A DNA stretch of 7,823 bases from JAWCLZ01 sp038850275 (GTDB lineage Archaea; Halobacteriota; JAWCLZ01): positions 1 to 7,823 of the forward strand of contig JAWCLZ010000039.1 in assembly GCA_038850275.1 (NCBI GenBank). The letters run 5' to 3'. The translations under genes and the position numbers were made by a program. The notes under the pieces are model-generated. The model saw only the letters and a program-made list of their open reading frames with translations. It ran no database searches and was not told the DNA's origin. Positions 1-7,327 of the stretch are shown in pieces (position 1 is the first letter of the stretch; each line of letters begins with the position of its first letter).

Positions 1-228
1 ATTTGAAAGTTGATCGATGCAAATCAAAACAGGAATAACTGACATCCTCTTACCAAGCTTCTCCCCAGCAAGCTGAAAATCTTCCACTTCCCATTCATAG
101 AGTGAAAGCGATATATCTTCCTCAAGAATATAAAGAGGCCTCTTATCCGCTCCAATATCCTCAAGCCGCCTGAGCCTCTTCAAATTCCTGCAGCAGTGAC
201 CGCATTTCCTGCACTGGAATTTATCCAT
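1..228 (-). CDS. CxxCxxCC cysteine-cluster protein, YkgJ-like (partial, N-terminal 76 residues)
   Basis: This is the first 76 codons of a minus-strand gene whose end lies beyond the left edge. The visible N-terminus carries Cys6, Cys9, Cys12 and Cys13 in the pattern CxxCGxCC. This is the signature of the YkgJ / UPF0153 zinc- or iron-chelating family (PF03692), which also includes the flagellin N-methylase FliB; no precise substrate can be given here. The rest is charged (residues 14-64) with a short hydrophobic stretch around 64-71. ATG at 228 is the only ordinary start before the in-frame stop at 292-294, and it puts the cluster at the extreme N-terminus as is usual for the family. No clear ribosome binding site is seen, so the transcript could be leaderless. 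It diverges from the gene at 308 across a 79-bp spacer and has no visible link to the nickel-associated operon. Confidence 0.75.
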   Translation of the reverse strand, partial: MDKFQCRKCGHCCRNLKRLRRLEDIGADKRPLYILEEDISLSLYEWEVEDFQLAGEKLGKRMSVIPVLICIDQLSN

Positions 229-276
229 TGCTTGAATTATCTGCGCCTTGAGTAATAAAGAATTCTCTGGAGTAAG

Positions 277-284
277 TTTAATAT
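277..284 (+). promoter_or_regulatory. Possible TATA box for the 308-598 gene
   Basis: TTTAATAT lies 24-31 bases before the ATG at 308. That is the distance at which an archaeal TATA box would place the transcription start at or next to the start codon, giving a leaderless mRNA. No Shine-Dalgarno sequence precedes this ATG, which fits. The spacer is A/T-rich, so chance matches are common. Confidence 0.35.
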
Positions 285-307
285 CCCTTCTTTAAAAATG
301 TTATATT

Positions 308-598
308 ATGGACGAAGAACTCTTGAAGATAAAGAATATGGTTACCACTTGGTATGAAACTTATAGAAAAATGGAGCCCCATGAATCAAATATTAAGATG
401 TTCATATTCATGTTAACTGGTATTCTCGACCCTTATTTCGCTGCCCTACATCGAACAAATTCCATAGAACCTGAGGATTACTCTGAGTTAATGCTCTACT
501 GCGAAGAACTAGTTGAAAAACTGAAGAAAGAACTAGGACTCGAATTAATGGAAACATCTTGGGACTATATAAGCTATGGATTAGGAGGGGGAGTATAA
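308..598 (+). CDS. Hypothetical small acidic protein, 96 residues
   Basis: I do not recognise this protein. It is complete, ATG to TAA, and rich in Glu and Leu/Met, with only two cysteine/histidine-type positions of note (Cys67; His25 and His48). Residues 1-45 look mostly helical and 55-80 form a strongly amphipathic acidic helix. The tail ends in a glycine run. There is no signal peptide or convincing membrane span; the moderately hydrophobic patch at 30-47 is too broken by polar residues. Predicted localisation is cytoplasmic. It stands alone between a divergent YkgJ-like gene and a 400-base stretch without a clear gene. Balanced amino-acid composition and an upstream TATA-like element support a real gene, but an orphan or a small toxin/antitoxin-like or adaptor protein cannot be told apart from the sequence. 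Confidence 0.6.
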   Translation: MDEELLKIKNMVTTWYETYRKMEPHESNIKMFIFMLTGILDPYFAALHRTNSIEPEDYSELMLYCEELVEKLKKELGLELMETSWDYISYGLGGGV

Positions 599-998
599 AA
601 TAAAAAAGAGTTAGAAGATGTGAATACATTGGATATCTGTATGTGCAACTAGGGAGGCATTAGGACTGCTAATTACACTCTACTCGCTTCCAATTACTAG
701 AGCTTCAACTTCTATCAACCAGTTTATTGCTAAAATAAAGTAAAACATACTTTCAATTTATTGTGAATCAAAAAATTGAAAAATGCGGGCGAACATCTTA
801 GCGATTTTAAAGGGGAAAACGCGAGTTGCCCCATTTGGAAAAACAAAAAGAATCTTGAGGTATGTGAAAACGCTTTAAAATTAAGAAAACCAGTTGTCAT
901 ACTTATCCAGTGCACAGCGTGGAGAGACAGCAAAAAATAGTGAGTTTAAGGCTTCAGGCGCAAAATTGAGATTTAATTATAATAATAATATAAATAAT
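599..998. other. Gene-poor interval with possible decayed coding remnants
   Basis: No complete, convincing gene is seen here. On the plus strand an open stretch at 624-743 has no ATG near its start and encodes about 39 residues. Its pattern (WISV..TREALGLLIT, then FIAKIK) faintly recalls the core of archaeal DDE transposases. A second open stretch, 767-940, also lacks an ATG and reads as a cysteine-containing C-terminal-like fragment with CPIW and KPVVILIQC. An overlapping 31-codon ATG frame at 783-878 is very basic. These could be the eroded end of an old insertion or lost gene. A small hairpin with a GCGA tetraloop sits at 812-832. I see no tRNA, rRNA, CRISPR array or classic box C/D RNA motif. 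The right end is A/T-rich and probably holds the operon's 3' end. Confidence 0.4.
931..938 (-). terminator. Possible U-tract terminator of the CobN-like operon
   Basis: Read on the minus strand, a run of six T lies about 62 bases after the stop of the last operon gene (stop at 999-1001), following an A/T-rich stretch. Archaeal transcription often ends at such T tracts without a stem. There is only one run and no hairpin, so this is weak. Confidence 0.22.
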
Positions 999-1208
999 TT
1001 ATAGGCTTTTTAACTTCGCCAACGCTGCTTTCAAATACTCACTTGATTTATCCATCTCATTTGCAGCAGAAAGAATATCACTAGCCACTTCAGATAAGTT
1101 CAATTCCCTAGCTTTCTCAGCCCAACTTCTAAAATTCTTGCTATGCTCAGCGTTATGCTCTGCCCAGTGCTCAAGCAAAATCTTAAGTTTTTCAATCTCA
1201 GATTTCAT
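999..1208 (-). CDS. Small helical histidine-patterned protein, 69 residues (putative metal-binding accessory)
   Basis: This is the last gene of the operon. It is a soluble, highly charged, almost entirely helical protein, probably a two-helix hairpin: helix 1 about residues 3-35, turn near NLS (37-39), helix 2 about 40-68. Helix 1 holds a tetrad repeat, EHWA-EHNA-EHSK, placing His14, His18 and His22 at i, i+4 and i+8 on one face with Glu13, Glu17 and Glu21 alongside. That is a plausible Ni/Co/Zn-binding stripe. There is no cysteine, signal peptide or membrane span, so a cytoplasmic site is expected. Its ATG directly follows the TGA of the DUF2149 gene (no spacing), with AGGTGA four bases upstream as ribosome binding site, so translation is coupled. 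I infer a role as metal acceptor or regulator for the membrane machine. I do not know a characterised homologue. Confidence 0.75.
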   Translation of the reverse strand: MKSEIEKLKILLEHWAEHNAEHSKNFRSWAEKARELNLSEVASDILSAANEMDKSSEYLKAALAKLKSL

Positions 1209-1556
1209 TCAATCACCTATTTCATTCTCAGGCACATAGATTATCTCCCCTGTTTCCAATTTATAAGCAGTGCCCACTTTCCTCCCAGTACCACTTGCAA
1301 GCTTCTCAGTGACATTCATCACTTTTATCTTCTTCCCCTCCTTTATTATAACCTGCATATTCTCCTTCCCAGGGTTCTTTACGATTGTAACGCTTTCCTC
1401 AGGATTCAAAAGCTCTGAAATGTTAAAAGAAATGAGGAGAGCAACGAGAAACGCTAGAGCGAAAACAAGAGCTACATCGAAGAGATTCGCCAAGCCACTC
1501 ATTGGTTCTTCTTCATCCTCCAATATCTCCCTCAATAAAATTCTAGACCTCTTCAC
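1209..1556 (-). CDS. DUF2149 protein, ExbD/TolR-like topology
   Basis: The 115-residue product matches my memory of the DUF2149 family (PF09919). It has a short charged acidic N-terminus (1-18), one membrane span (about 24-44) and an outside domain (45-115) ending in the family-like SGTGRKVGTAYKLETGEIIY block at about 88-107. Asp27, at the start of the span in NLFDVALVF, sits where ExbD and TolR have their essential membrane aspartate, so I infer an ExbD-like ion-motor partner of the ExbB-like protein encoded just upstream. Two sequons (NIS, NVT) lie on the expected outer side. I prefer the GTG at 1556 because GGTGGT precedes it by four bases. TTG at 1568 or GTG at 1565 in the same frame would add four or three residues but lack a ribosome binding site. 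The upstream TGA ends one base before the GTG, so translation is probably coupled. Confidence 0.85.
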   Translation of the reverse strand: MKRSRILLREILEDEEEPMSGLANLFDVALVFALAFLVALLISFNISELLNPEESVTIVKNPGKENMQVIIKEGKKIKVMNVTEKLASGTGRKVGTAYKLETGEIIYVPENEIGD

Positions 1557-1557
1557 C

Positions 1558-2178
1558 TCAACCACCAAGGATTTTCACAGCATACTCCATATCACTCAAG
1601 TCTTGAGCATACCACCTTCTCTTAATGGTGAATATTATAAATCCAATTCCACCAATTAAAAGACCTACCACGGTTGTGGTAAAAGCAATTACCAAATTCG
1701 AGGCAAGCTGCTGTATATTGCCAGTAGATAAACCAATTAAAGCTGGGCCCATTGGTATCAAAGTACCCATCAAGCCCAGCATTGGCCCAATTCGAATTAA
1801 AAGCTTGGGCTTCTCAAGAGCAGCAGCTATCCTTATTTCATAGTCTTGAAGAAGCATTTCACCCTCCAATGCAAATTTACTATTGCCCAACAATTTTGAT
1901 AGATCTAGCATGAATTCCTTAAGAAGATCATTAGATCCACAGCCTTTCAAAACAATAGCGGCTCTAGCATATTCCTTTTCAATTAAAAATTTTTTTACCT
2001 CCTCGCATCCCTCTCTAAGCTTCCCTATATTTCTATTTCTAGAGGCATATTCCGAAAGAAATGCGCCTAATAGGATAAAGGAATAGGCTGCTAAAACTAG
2101 TAAAGCTATAACAACTGGATATAACAGAGATGTCGAGACCATATATAGCGCGGTGGTTATAGCAGATGAGATGTCCAT
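1558..2178 (-). CDS. MotA/TolQ/ExbB-type proton channel subunit
   Basis: This 206-residue protein has the ExbB layout. The first span is at about 18-42, a cytoplasmic helical segment follows (43-125), then two closely spaced spans (about 127-150 and 160-186) and a basic tail KRRWY. The block IGPMLGLMGTLIPMGPAL (130-147) and AFTTTVVGL (165-173) are the MotA/ExbB family core (PF01618), where threonines line the ion path in ExbB. It should form the ion-conducting core of a motor with the DUF2149 protein encoded next. The frame is open back to 2259, but I chose ATG 2178 because GGAGGAG lies six bases before it and the extra 27 residues match no family part. The gene overlaps the end of the DUF2162 gene by 22 bases. 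In bacteria such motors drive TonB, TolA or flagella; a surface CobN-like partner is inferred here. Confidence 0.92.
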   Translation of the reverse strand: MDISSAITTALYMVSTSLLYPVVIALLVLAAYSFILLGAFLSEYASRNRNIGKLREGCEEVKKFLIEKEYARAAIVLKGCGSNDLLKEFMLDLSKLLGNSKFALEGEMLLQDYEIRIAAALEKPKLLIRIGPMLGLMGTLIPMGPALIGLSTGNIQQLASNLVIAFTTTVVGLLIGGIGFIIFTIKRRWYAQDLSDMEYAVKILGG

Positions 2179-2849
2179 TTCACTCTCCTCCAGTGCAATA
2201 TAAATCCAGTTGAAATAAGCAAGAGCATTGCAAGAATTGAAATCCACACCATATTCCATTCAATTTGAATTTCAGGCACAATGACTTCTTTAGCCGCGAG
2301 ATACGCTGGAATTATCAAGATGGAGAGAATATAGAATAATCCAATGAATATCATAGCATTCCCCAGCCGAGAAGGACTCCTCCCAAGCTTGCTTGCGAGA
2401 AGAGCTATGGAGAAAATAGCAATTATAAATATTGAGCCAGTGATAGCTCCTATGAATAGCGTGCTAAAATTTGCTCGGGAAAGCAATAAACAAGCGAGGA
2501 AAGTAGCAGCCAAGCAAGCTGGACAGGGAATAGCGAGCCAGAAAAAAGTTTTCCTCGAAATATCACAACCTTTAGCCATCCAATTTTTAACCGTGCGCAA
2601 GCCCTCATAGATCAAGGCAATTGCAATCCCAAGATGCAGGACAACGCCAAGTCCAAGGATTTGTTGCATTAAATCAAGAGGAATAGCTGCTATGAGATAG
2701 TTTATAGAGATACATATACCAAGATAGCTTATGGCAATAAAGCCAATCTCCCTTTTCTTCAAACTTGCAAAGCCACAGCCAACCCCAGCTTTAACCCCAA
2801 GAACTGCCACGCTTAAGAGCACACCTATTAATAAGATAATTTCATTCAT
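2157..2849 (-). CDS. DUF2162 multi-span membrane protein, putative metal transporter
   Basis: A 230-residue, very hydrophobic protein with about seven predicted spans (near 2-19, 35-57, 64-84, 102-124, 131-154, 165-186 and 198-219). It fits DUF2162 (PF09930), a family labelled only as predicted transporter. Two cysteine motifs stand out: GVKAGVGCGFASLKKRE (18-34), with Cys25 at the end of span 1, and CPAC (109-112) in span 4; Cys46, Cys95 and Cys120 also occur. Paired thiols inside spans could carry a soft metal such as nickel or cobalt, or handle redox; this is inference. Its ATG overlaps the TGA of the CobN-like gene as ATGA (2846-2849), a classic coupling junction. Placement between the surface chelatase and the ExbB-like subunit suggests it is the inner-membrane conduit or an assembly factor of the complex. 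The family call is from memory of the motif pattern. Confidence 0.8.
   Translation of the reverse strand: MNEIILLIGVLLSVAVLGVKAGVGCGFASLKKREIGFIAISYLGICISINYLIAAIPLDLMQQILGLGVVLHLGIAIALIYEGLRTVKNWMAKGCDISRKTFFWLAIPCPACLAATFLACLLLSRANFSTLFIGAITGSIFIIAIFSIALLASKLGRSPSRLGNAMIFIGLFYILSILIIPAYLAAKEVIVPEIQIEWNMVWISILAMLLLISTGFILHWRRVKWTSHLL
2185..2191 (-). promoter_or_regulatory. Ribosome binding site deciding the ExbB-like start
   Basis: GGAGGAG on the minus strand ends six bases before the ATG at 2178. It is the strongest Shine-Dalgarno match in the operon and lies inside the end of the DUF2162 gene. It supports the 206-residue form over the 233-residue reading from 2259. Confidence 0.8.
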
Positions 2850-5800
2850 ATTTTTCTCAGCCAGTAACCAATGCCAATTAATATCAAGATCGCAATAGCC
2901 CCTACGAGTCCCAGAAGTGGAGCTCCAGATATTGAAATTGCAGATTCAGATTCTTTTTCCTCCATAATCCTACCCACAACTTCCTTCGCTGGACCACTTT
3001 CCTCAGTTGGCTTGGTTTCTTCAGGAGGCTTAGCGGGCTCTTCACCTGCCTTTGGAATAGCAACTCCGCTTTCCACCACCGTTTCATTTGTTCTCCCAGA
3101 ACCCTCTATAGCTCTCCGCCAACCCCCAGTCCTATACTGCACTGCCCCCACCAGCGGTTGCTCTACCGCTTGCTCTTCAGGAATTGAGAGAATACCAGAG
3201 ATATAATCATCTAAGAAGGGATTGGCGCAGGTGTGGTGGCAGCAGGTTACACCATATTGCTCAACAGATTTACGATAAACTTCAGCAATTGCTTTCTTAA
3301 CATCTTCACTTGGACTCCAATAGCCCTTTCTAATTACTTCAAGCATCCTTGCAGCGATAGATTGAAGAGCATAGGGATTGTGCTGATTAAACCACTCATT
3401 GAGACCTAAATTGTATTTATCATTTATATAAATATCATACATCTCCTTCCACATATAGTCGCTAACAATATTCGGATCCATGACCTCCCATCCCCATAGA
3501 TTTGCAAGTCCATCTGCAATTTCCCTTGCACCCGCATATCCATGCTCCTGCATGCCCTCTATCCAATATGGATTGAAATACCTAGTGCGTAGTTCTCTGA
3601 TAAGGAATTGACTCAATGTTTCTATTTTTGAATTCACTGGATCTCTGAGATTTACTATATACATCTCAGGTGTTTCTCCAGAAGTGGTTCTAACAGCAAG
3701 GCCAAGGCCGCCGAGAAACTCATAGGGATGATCAGTATCCAGAACTCCATAGATATTCGAACTCCGGCTGAATATCGCTACTTCTATTCTATCTAGATTT
3801 TGTCTGAAGAGATCGCTATATTGTTCACCCCAGATATTCACTCCATACACGTGAGCCATGGTATCAATATAAAGCTTTGCAAGCTTGTCTTCATTTTCCC
3901 AAGTATCGCTGCGTTGAACAGCTGCTGGGAGTCCAGTTCCCCATTTTCCATCAGGCGGTCCAAATATCCTAATCATCGAGAGATTGCTAGCAACGGATTC
4001 ATTGTAGCCATTTTTAATTAACCAAGCTTTTATCGCTTCTGCATTCTCTCTAACGTAATTGGAGGAGTCGTTACTCATTGCAGAGATGCATATTGCCTCT
4101 GCTATTAATCTAACTTTGTCAGGCCAATTATCTCGGTATACCCCAGTAATGGTGACCACAACATCTATCCTTGGCCTCTTTAACTCACTCATTGGGATAA
4201 GTTCAACTCCAGTGACCCTTCCACGTGTATCCCACTTGGGCTTAACACCTAGTAGATATAGTATTTGAGACTCTATTATACCTTGATGCTTCATTGTTTC
4301 TCCAGAGAAGAGCACAAAGCCTATTTTTCTTGGATAACTTCCAGTTTCATTAAAATATTGAGATATCAATTGGTCTGCCAATTTTTTTCCTACACTCCAC
4401 GCCGCCTTAGTTGGAACAATGGCTGGATCGAAAGAGTAAAAGTTTCTCCCAGTTGGTAAGACATTGGGATCTCTTATAGGATCATTCCCTGGTCCTGGAG
4501 GTATATATTTTCCCTCAAGAGCTTGCAAAGTTCTTGGGATTTCAATCACACAATTGCTCAAATTTTCTGCATATTTTATGGAGAGATTTAAATAATTCGT
4601 CAATTTATCCGATGCATTTCCAATGACCTTATTTTGTGCCTCTATTGGGTTTGTTTTATTGATTATTACCTCCCATAAAAGCATTTTAATATACTCATCT
4701 GAGAGATTCATCTTCTTGACGTCTTCCTTAAATTCATATCCAAGCATGGATTTTGTCATAACAATCAAGCTCTCGTTAGAGAGAGGTCTCCCCATAATAT
4801 GCAAACCATATGGCATATACTCGCTCTTTAAATCCAAGAGATAGTCATGTAATTCTTCCAGAAACTCCTCGAATTTAGTTTCATTGCTAAGAGTTGCATT
4901 CAAATTGATACTCAAATCCTTATCTATAGATATATTCGTGGATATCTCTATAATTTCTTTTTTATATTCATTCTTCAATGTTCCATTTTCCGCTTGATTG
5001 TATAGCTGAATTAATTGCTCGAGATAGGATAGATTACCATATAATCCAGATTCAGCAATTGGAGGTGTTAAATGGTCTATCATCACCGCATTCCCCCTTC
5101 TCTTTGCCATAATTCCCTCGCCTATTCCATCCACAATATATGGATATACAACTGGGATGTCTTGAATTAAAATAGCTGGCCAACAATCATCCCTAGACAA
5201 TCCAACACCCTTACCGGGAAGCCATTCCTGAGTTCCATGCCTCCCCATGGAAATAATTGCATTCGCTTCAAATCCTCTTTTAAGCCAGAAGTAAAATGCT
5301 ATATATTGATGGGTAGGCGGAATCGATTTATTATGATATAAAGCCTTCATATTCTGCGCCGAAGCACGAGATGGTTGAGGCGCAATCACCACATTTCCAA
5401 AGGAGATCTTTGGAATAACAATATACTTCCCAGTTTCATTTTTATAAACCATTATATCTCCAGGTGGCTCTCCCCATTGATTCACTACCTCTGTTCTCTT
5501 GACCTCTGGAAGTTCATTAAACCATTTCAAATATTCATTTTCTGGTATCAACGCTACATCGTGGTTCTCAACCATCTTCCTCAACTCATCAGGTGCCCAA
5601 ATACCGATATTCTTGCCTTGCTTTAGCACTAGATCTATTAATTCAGTGCTATTCGGCGTTTCCCCGATAGAATATCCCTTTTCTTTCATAGCACTCAGCA
5701 AATTCACTATACTAGGGGGGATATCAAGATAGCTTGCAATGAGAGCACTATCATTTCCCTCGTGGGCGTAATAGATAATTGCAATTTTTTTCTCCGAGTT

Positions 5801-7282
5801 ATTGAGATAGCGAAGTTTCGCCCAAGATAATGTTCTATCCACTATCCAGTTTACTTGACTTTCAATTGGTTTCATCAAGAATGCATCATATGCTGGGTTA
5901 TATTCTCTTCCACCCACTACAATAGACTCTATCTCGCCAGCGATCTCCATTATCATAATTTGATATGGGAAGTACTGCATTTCCATGCCTTGACTGCTAT
6001 TCCTCCAGTCAGAGGGAGTCATTCTATAGAGTTCTATGCCATTGATCACCGGTACATTGAGAAATTCAAGATATTTTGTTTTATATACTAAACTGCTTAT
6101 TCCAGCCACACCCATTCCAAGGTCGATGATTGCATCAACCTTAGATTGGTTATCTTTCGAGAAAATTTTAAGCGCATCTTCTCCATAAAGTATGGTCGGG
6201 GGATATGCTGCAATTACATTTGCACCTCTTTTTTCAAGTGCTTTAATAACTGCATTCTCTATCTCAACTTCAATTGGATAGCGCCCGCTCCAGAATAAGA
6301 TTCCAATAGTCATATTACTGGGATTATAGACGTGGTGTGTACCATCATCACTTTCATACCACTGGAGATATTCACTTAAGTTTTCGAAGATTTTATCTGC
6401 ATTTGGATGATAAATTCCCACACTTGGAAGAGGCAATGGCTCTTCCACTTTACCCTCTAATCCACAGAATTTAAAACCTAGATAATTAATTAGCCTCTTT
6501 ATATTCTCCAGAGTTCTATTATCCCAGTATTGCTGAATATAAGGATGCTCTGTGAGATTAACATTGCCTAACTCTGGATAACTGCAATGTACTGCAATTA
6601 TTGAAGCATTTCTGTCTTTTGCCTTTATAATCTCTGGTTCAATTATCTCTTTAGTAGACTCCTGGATTACTCTTTCCAGGAATATCACATCATATTCACT
6701 TAGATTTGGAACAGGGTAGCTATAGGGAGGGAGGAATTTATAGTGAAGAAAAACGCTGACATTTAAAATGCCATCTCTCGAGGCTTTTTTAACAAGAGCT
6801 TCATCCCCAGATGATATTAATAGAAATGCCACTTTGGACTTCTCTCTTATCTCAATTCTAGGGGAATTAGCATTGGTGGAATAAGTGGAGCCATTCAATT
6901 CATAGTTCAAAGTCACAGAGTTATTCGAGATCTCGCTATCGCCATAAGCTTCATCAACAGATGCATTTAACACAATTCTAATAATACTGGCATTAATAGT
7001 GCTCAAGTTCCAAGTGATATTTCTTCCCTCCAGTGTTCCATTTTGGGAATCCCCTTTATAGATCAAACCATTGGGAAGACTATCTACCATCGATACATTG
7101 CTTGTATTTTCAGTGAAATTCACCAAAATTGTATATGTCAATTCTTCCCCGCGAGTTACATTCATTTTATCCACAAATTTTTCCAGCGTGGTTCCAACAA
7201 CTGGCATTGTGATTAAAATCAAGCTCAATATCACTATCAAAATAATTTTTATAAGCTCATTCCTTCGCATGTATTTCTTCAT
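2846..7282 (-). CDS. Surface-anchored CobN-like chelatase subunit with N-terminal DUF11-like domain
   Basis: This 1478-residue protein is a CobN/BchH-family large chelatase subunit carrying extra ends. Residues 10-30 are a signal or anchor segment. Residues 31-147 form a DUF11-like beta-sandwich (TYTILVNFT, DSLPNGLIY, ITWNLSTI). The CobN region runs from about 149 to 1365. The metal-site block RHGTQEWLPGK has His682 and Glu686, followed by LSRDDCWPAILIQDIP, and TCCHHTCANP lies at 1346-1355. A Pro/Glu-rich linker (about 1405-1450) and a final span (about 1453-1475) end the protein. About 40 Asn-X-Ser/Thr sequons are spread over it, which implies N-glycosylation outside the cell. Ordinary CobN (roughly 1200-1300 residues) is cytoplasmic and inserts cobalt with CobS/CobT; neither is present here. 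ATG 7282 is preceded by AAGGGGA. Metal capture or removal from a tetrapyrrole at the surface is inferred, with nickel suggested by the divergent nikR. Confidence 0.93.
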   Translation of the reverse strand: MKKYMRRNELIKIILIVILSLILITMPVVGTTLEKFVDKMNVTRGEELTYTILVNFTENTSNVSMVDSLPNGLIYKGDSQNGTLEGRNITWNLSTINASIIRIVLNASVDEAYGDSEISNNSVTLNYELNGSTYSTNANSPRIEIREKSKVAFLLISSGDEALVKKASRDGILNVSVFLHYKFLPPYSYPVPNLSEYDVIFLERVIQESTKEIIEPEIIKAKDRNASIIAVHCSYPELGNVNLTEHPYIQQYWDNRTLENIKRLINYLGFKFCGLEGKVEEPLPLPSVGIYHPNADKIFENLSEYLQWYESDDGTHHVYNPSNMTIGILFWSGRYPIEVEIENAVIKALEKRGANVIAAYPPTILYGEDALKIFSKDNQSKVDAIIDLGMGVAGISSLVYKTKYLEFLNVPVINGIELYRMTPSDWRNSSQGMEMQYFPYQIMIMEIAGEIESIVVGGREYNPAYDAFLMKPIESQVNWIVDRTLSWAKLRYLNNSEKKIAIIYYAHEGNDSALIASYLDIPPSIVNLLSAMKEKGYSIGETPNSTELIDLVLKQGKNIGIWAPDELRKMVENHDVALIPENEYLKWFNELPEVKRTEVVNQWGEPPGDIMVYKNETGKYIVIPKISFGNVVIAPQPSRASAQNMKALYHNKSIPPTHQYIAFYFWLKRGFEANAIISMGRHGTQEWLPGKGVGLSRDDCWPAILIQDIPVVYPYIVDGIGEGIMAKRRGNAVMIDHLTPPIAESGLYGNLSYLEQLIQLYNQAENGTLKNEYKKEIIEISTNISIDKDLSINLNATLSNETKFEEFLEELHDYLLDLKSEYMPYGLHIMGRPLSNESLIVMTKSMLGYEFKEDVKKMNLSDEYIKMLLWEVIINKTNPIEAQNKVIGNASDKLTNYLNLSIKYAENLSNCVIEIPRTLQALEGKYIPPGPGNDPIRDPNVLPTGRNFYSFDPAIVPTKAAWSVGKKLADQLISQYFNETGSYPRKIGFVLFSGETMKHQGIIESQILYLLGVKPKWDTRGRVTGVELIPMSELKRPRIDVVVTITGVYRDNWPDKVRLIAEAICISAMSNDSSNYVRENAEAIKAWLIKNGYNESVASNLSMIRIFGPPDGKWGTGLPAAVQRSDTWENEDKLAKLYIDTMAHVYGVNIWGEQYSDLFRQNLDRIEVAIFSRSSNIYGVLDTDHPYEFLGGLGLAVRTTSGETPEMYIVNLRDPVNSKIETLSQFLIRELRTRYFNPYWIEGMQEHGYAGAREIADGLANLWGWEVMDPNIVSDYMWKEMYDIYINDKYNLGLNEWFNQHNPYALQSIAARMLEVIRKGYWSPSEDVKKAIAEVYRKSVEQYGVTCCHHTCANPFLDDYISGILSIPEEQAVEQPLVGAVQYRTGGWRRAIEGSGRTNETVVESGVAIPKAGEEPAKPPEETKPTEESGPAKEVVGRIMEEKESESAISISGAPLLGLVGAIAILILIGIGYWLRKI

Positions 7283-7327
7283 ATGTCATTCCCCTTATCC
7301 ACATTTTACTCCGAAATGAAATGGAGA

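Noticed and set aside
812..832. Small hairpin GGGG-AAC-GCGA-GTT-CCCC with a GNRA-type tetraloop
   Set aside because: Seven pairs broken by an internal loop is weak, it lies within overlapping open frames, and no flanking conserved RNA structure is seen.
408..933. Minus-strand open frames at 408-629 and 730-933
   Set aside because: The first is antisense to the 96-residue gene. The second is a Phe/Leu-rich reverse reading of A/G-rich DNA without a ribosome binding site or family match.
1143..1659. Plus-strand open frames at 1143-1418 and 1270-1659
   Set aside because: They are antisense to the DUF2149 and ExbB-like genes, have no recognisable domains, and overlap well-supported coding sequence.
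2179..2259. A 27-residue N-terminal extension of the ExbB-like protein from an ATG at 2259
   Set aside because: It lies inside the DUF2162 coding sequence, resembles no part of the family, and the strong GGAGGAG site points to the ATG at 2178.
2871..6091. Many plus-strand open frames opposite the CobN-like gene, for example 2871-3206 and 5375-5626
   Set aside because: They are shadows of one long, well-conserved coding frame and show no family features or start signals.
7268..7270. Second in-frame ATG (Met5) as the start of the CobN-like protein
   Set aside because: It has no ribosome binding site, while the ATG at 7282 is preceded by AAGGGGA at a usable distance; both give a signal/anchor segment.
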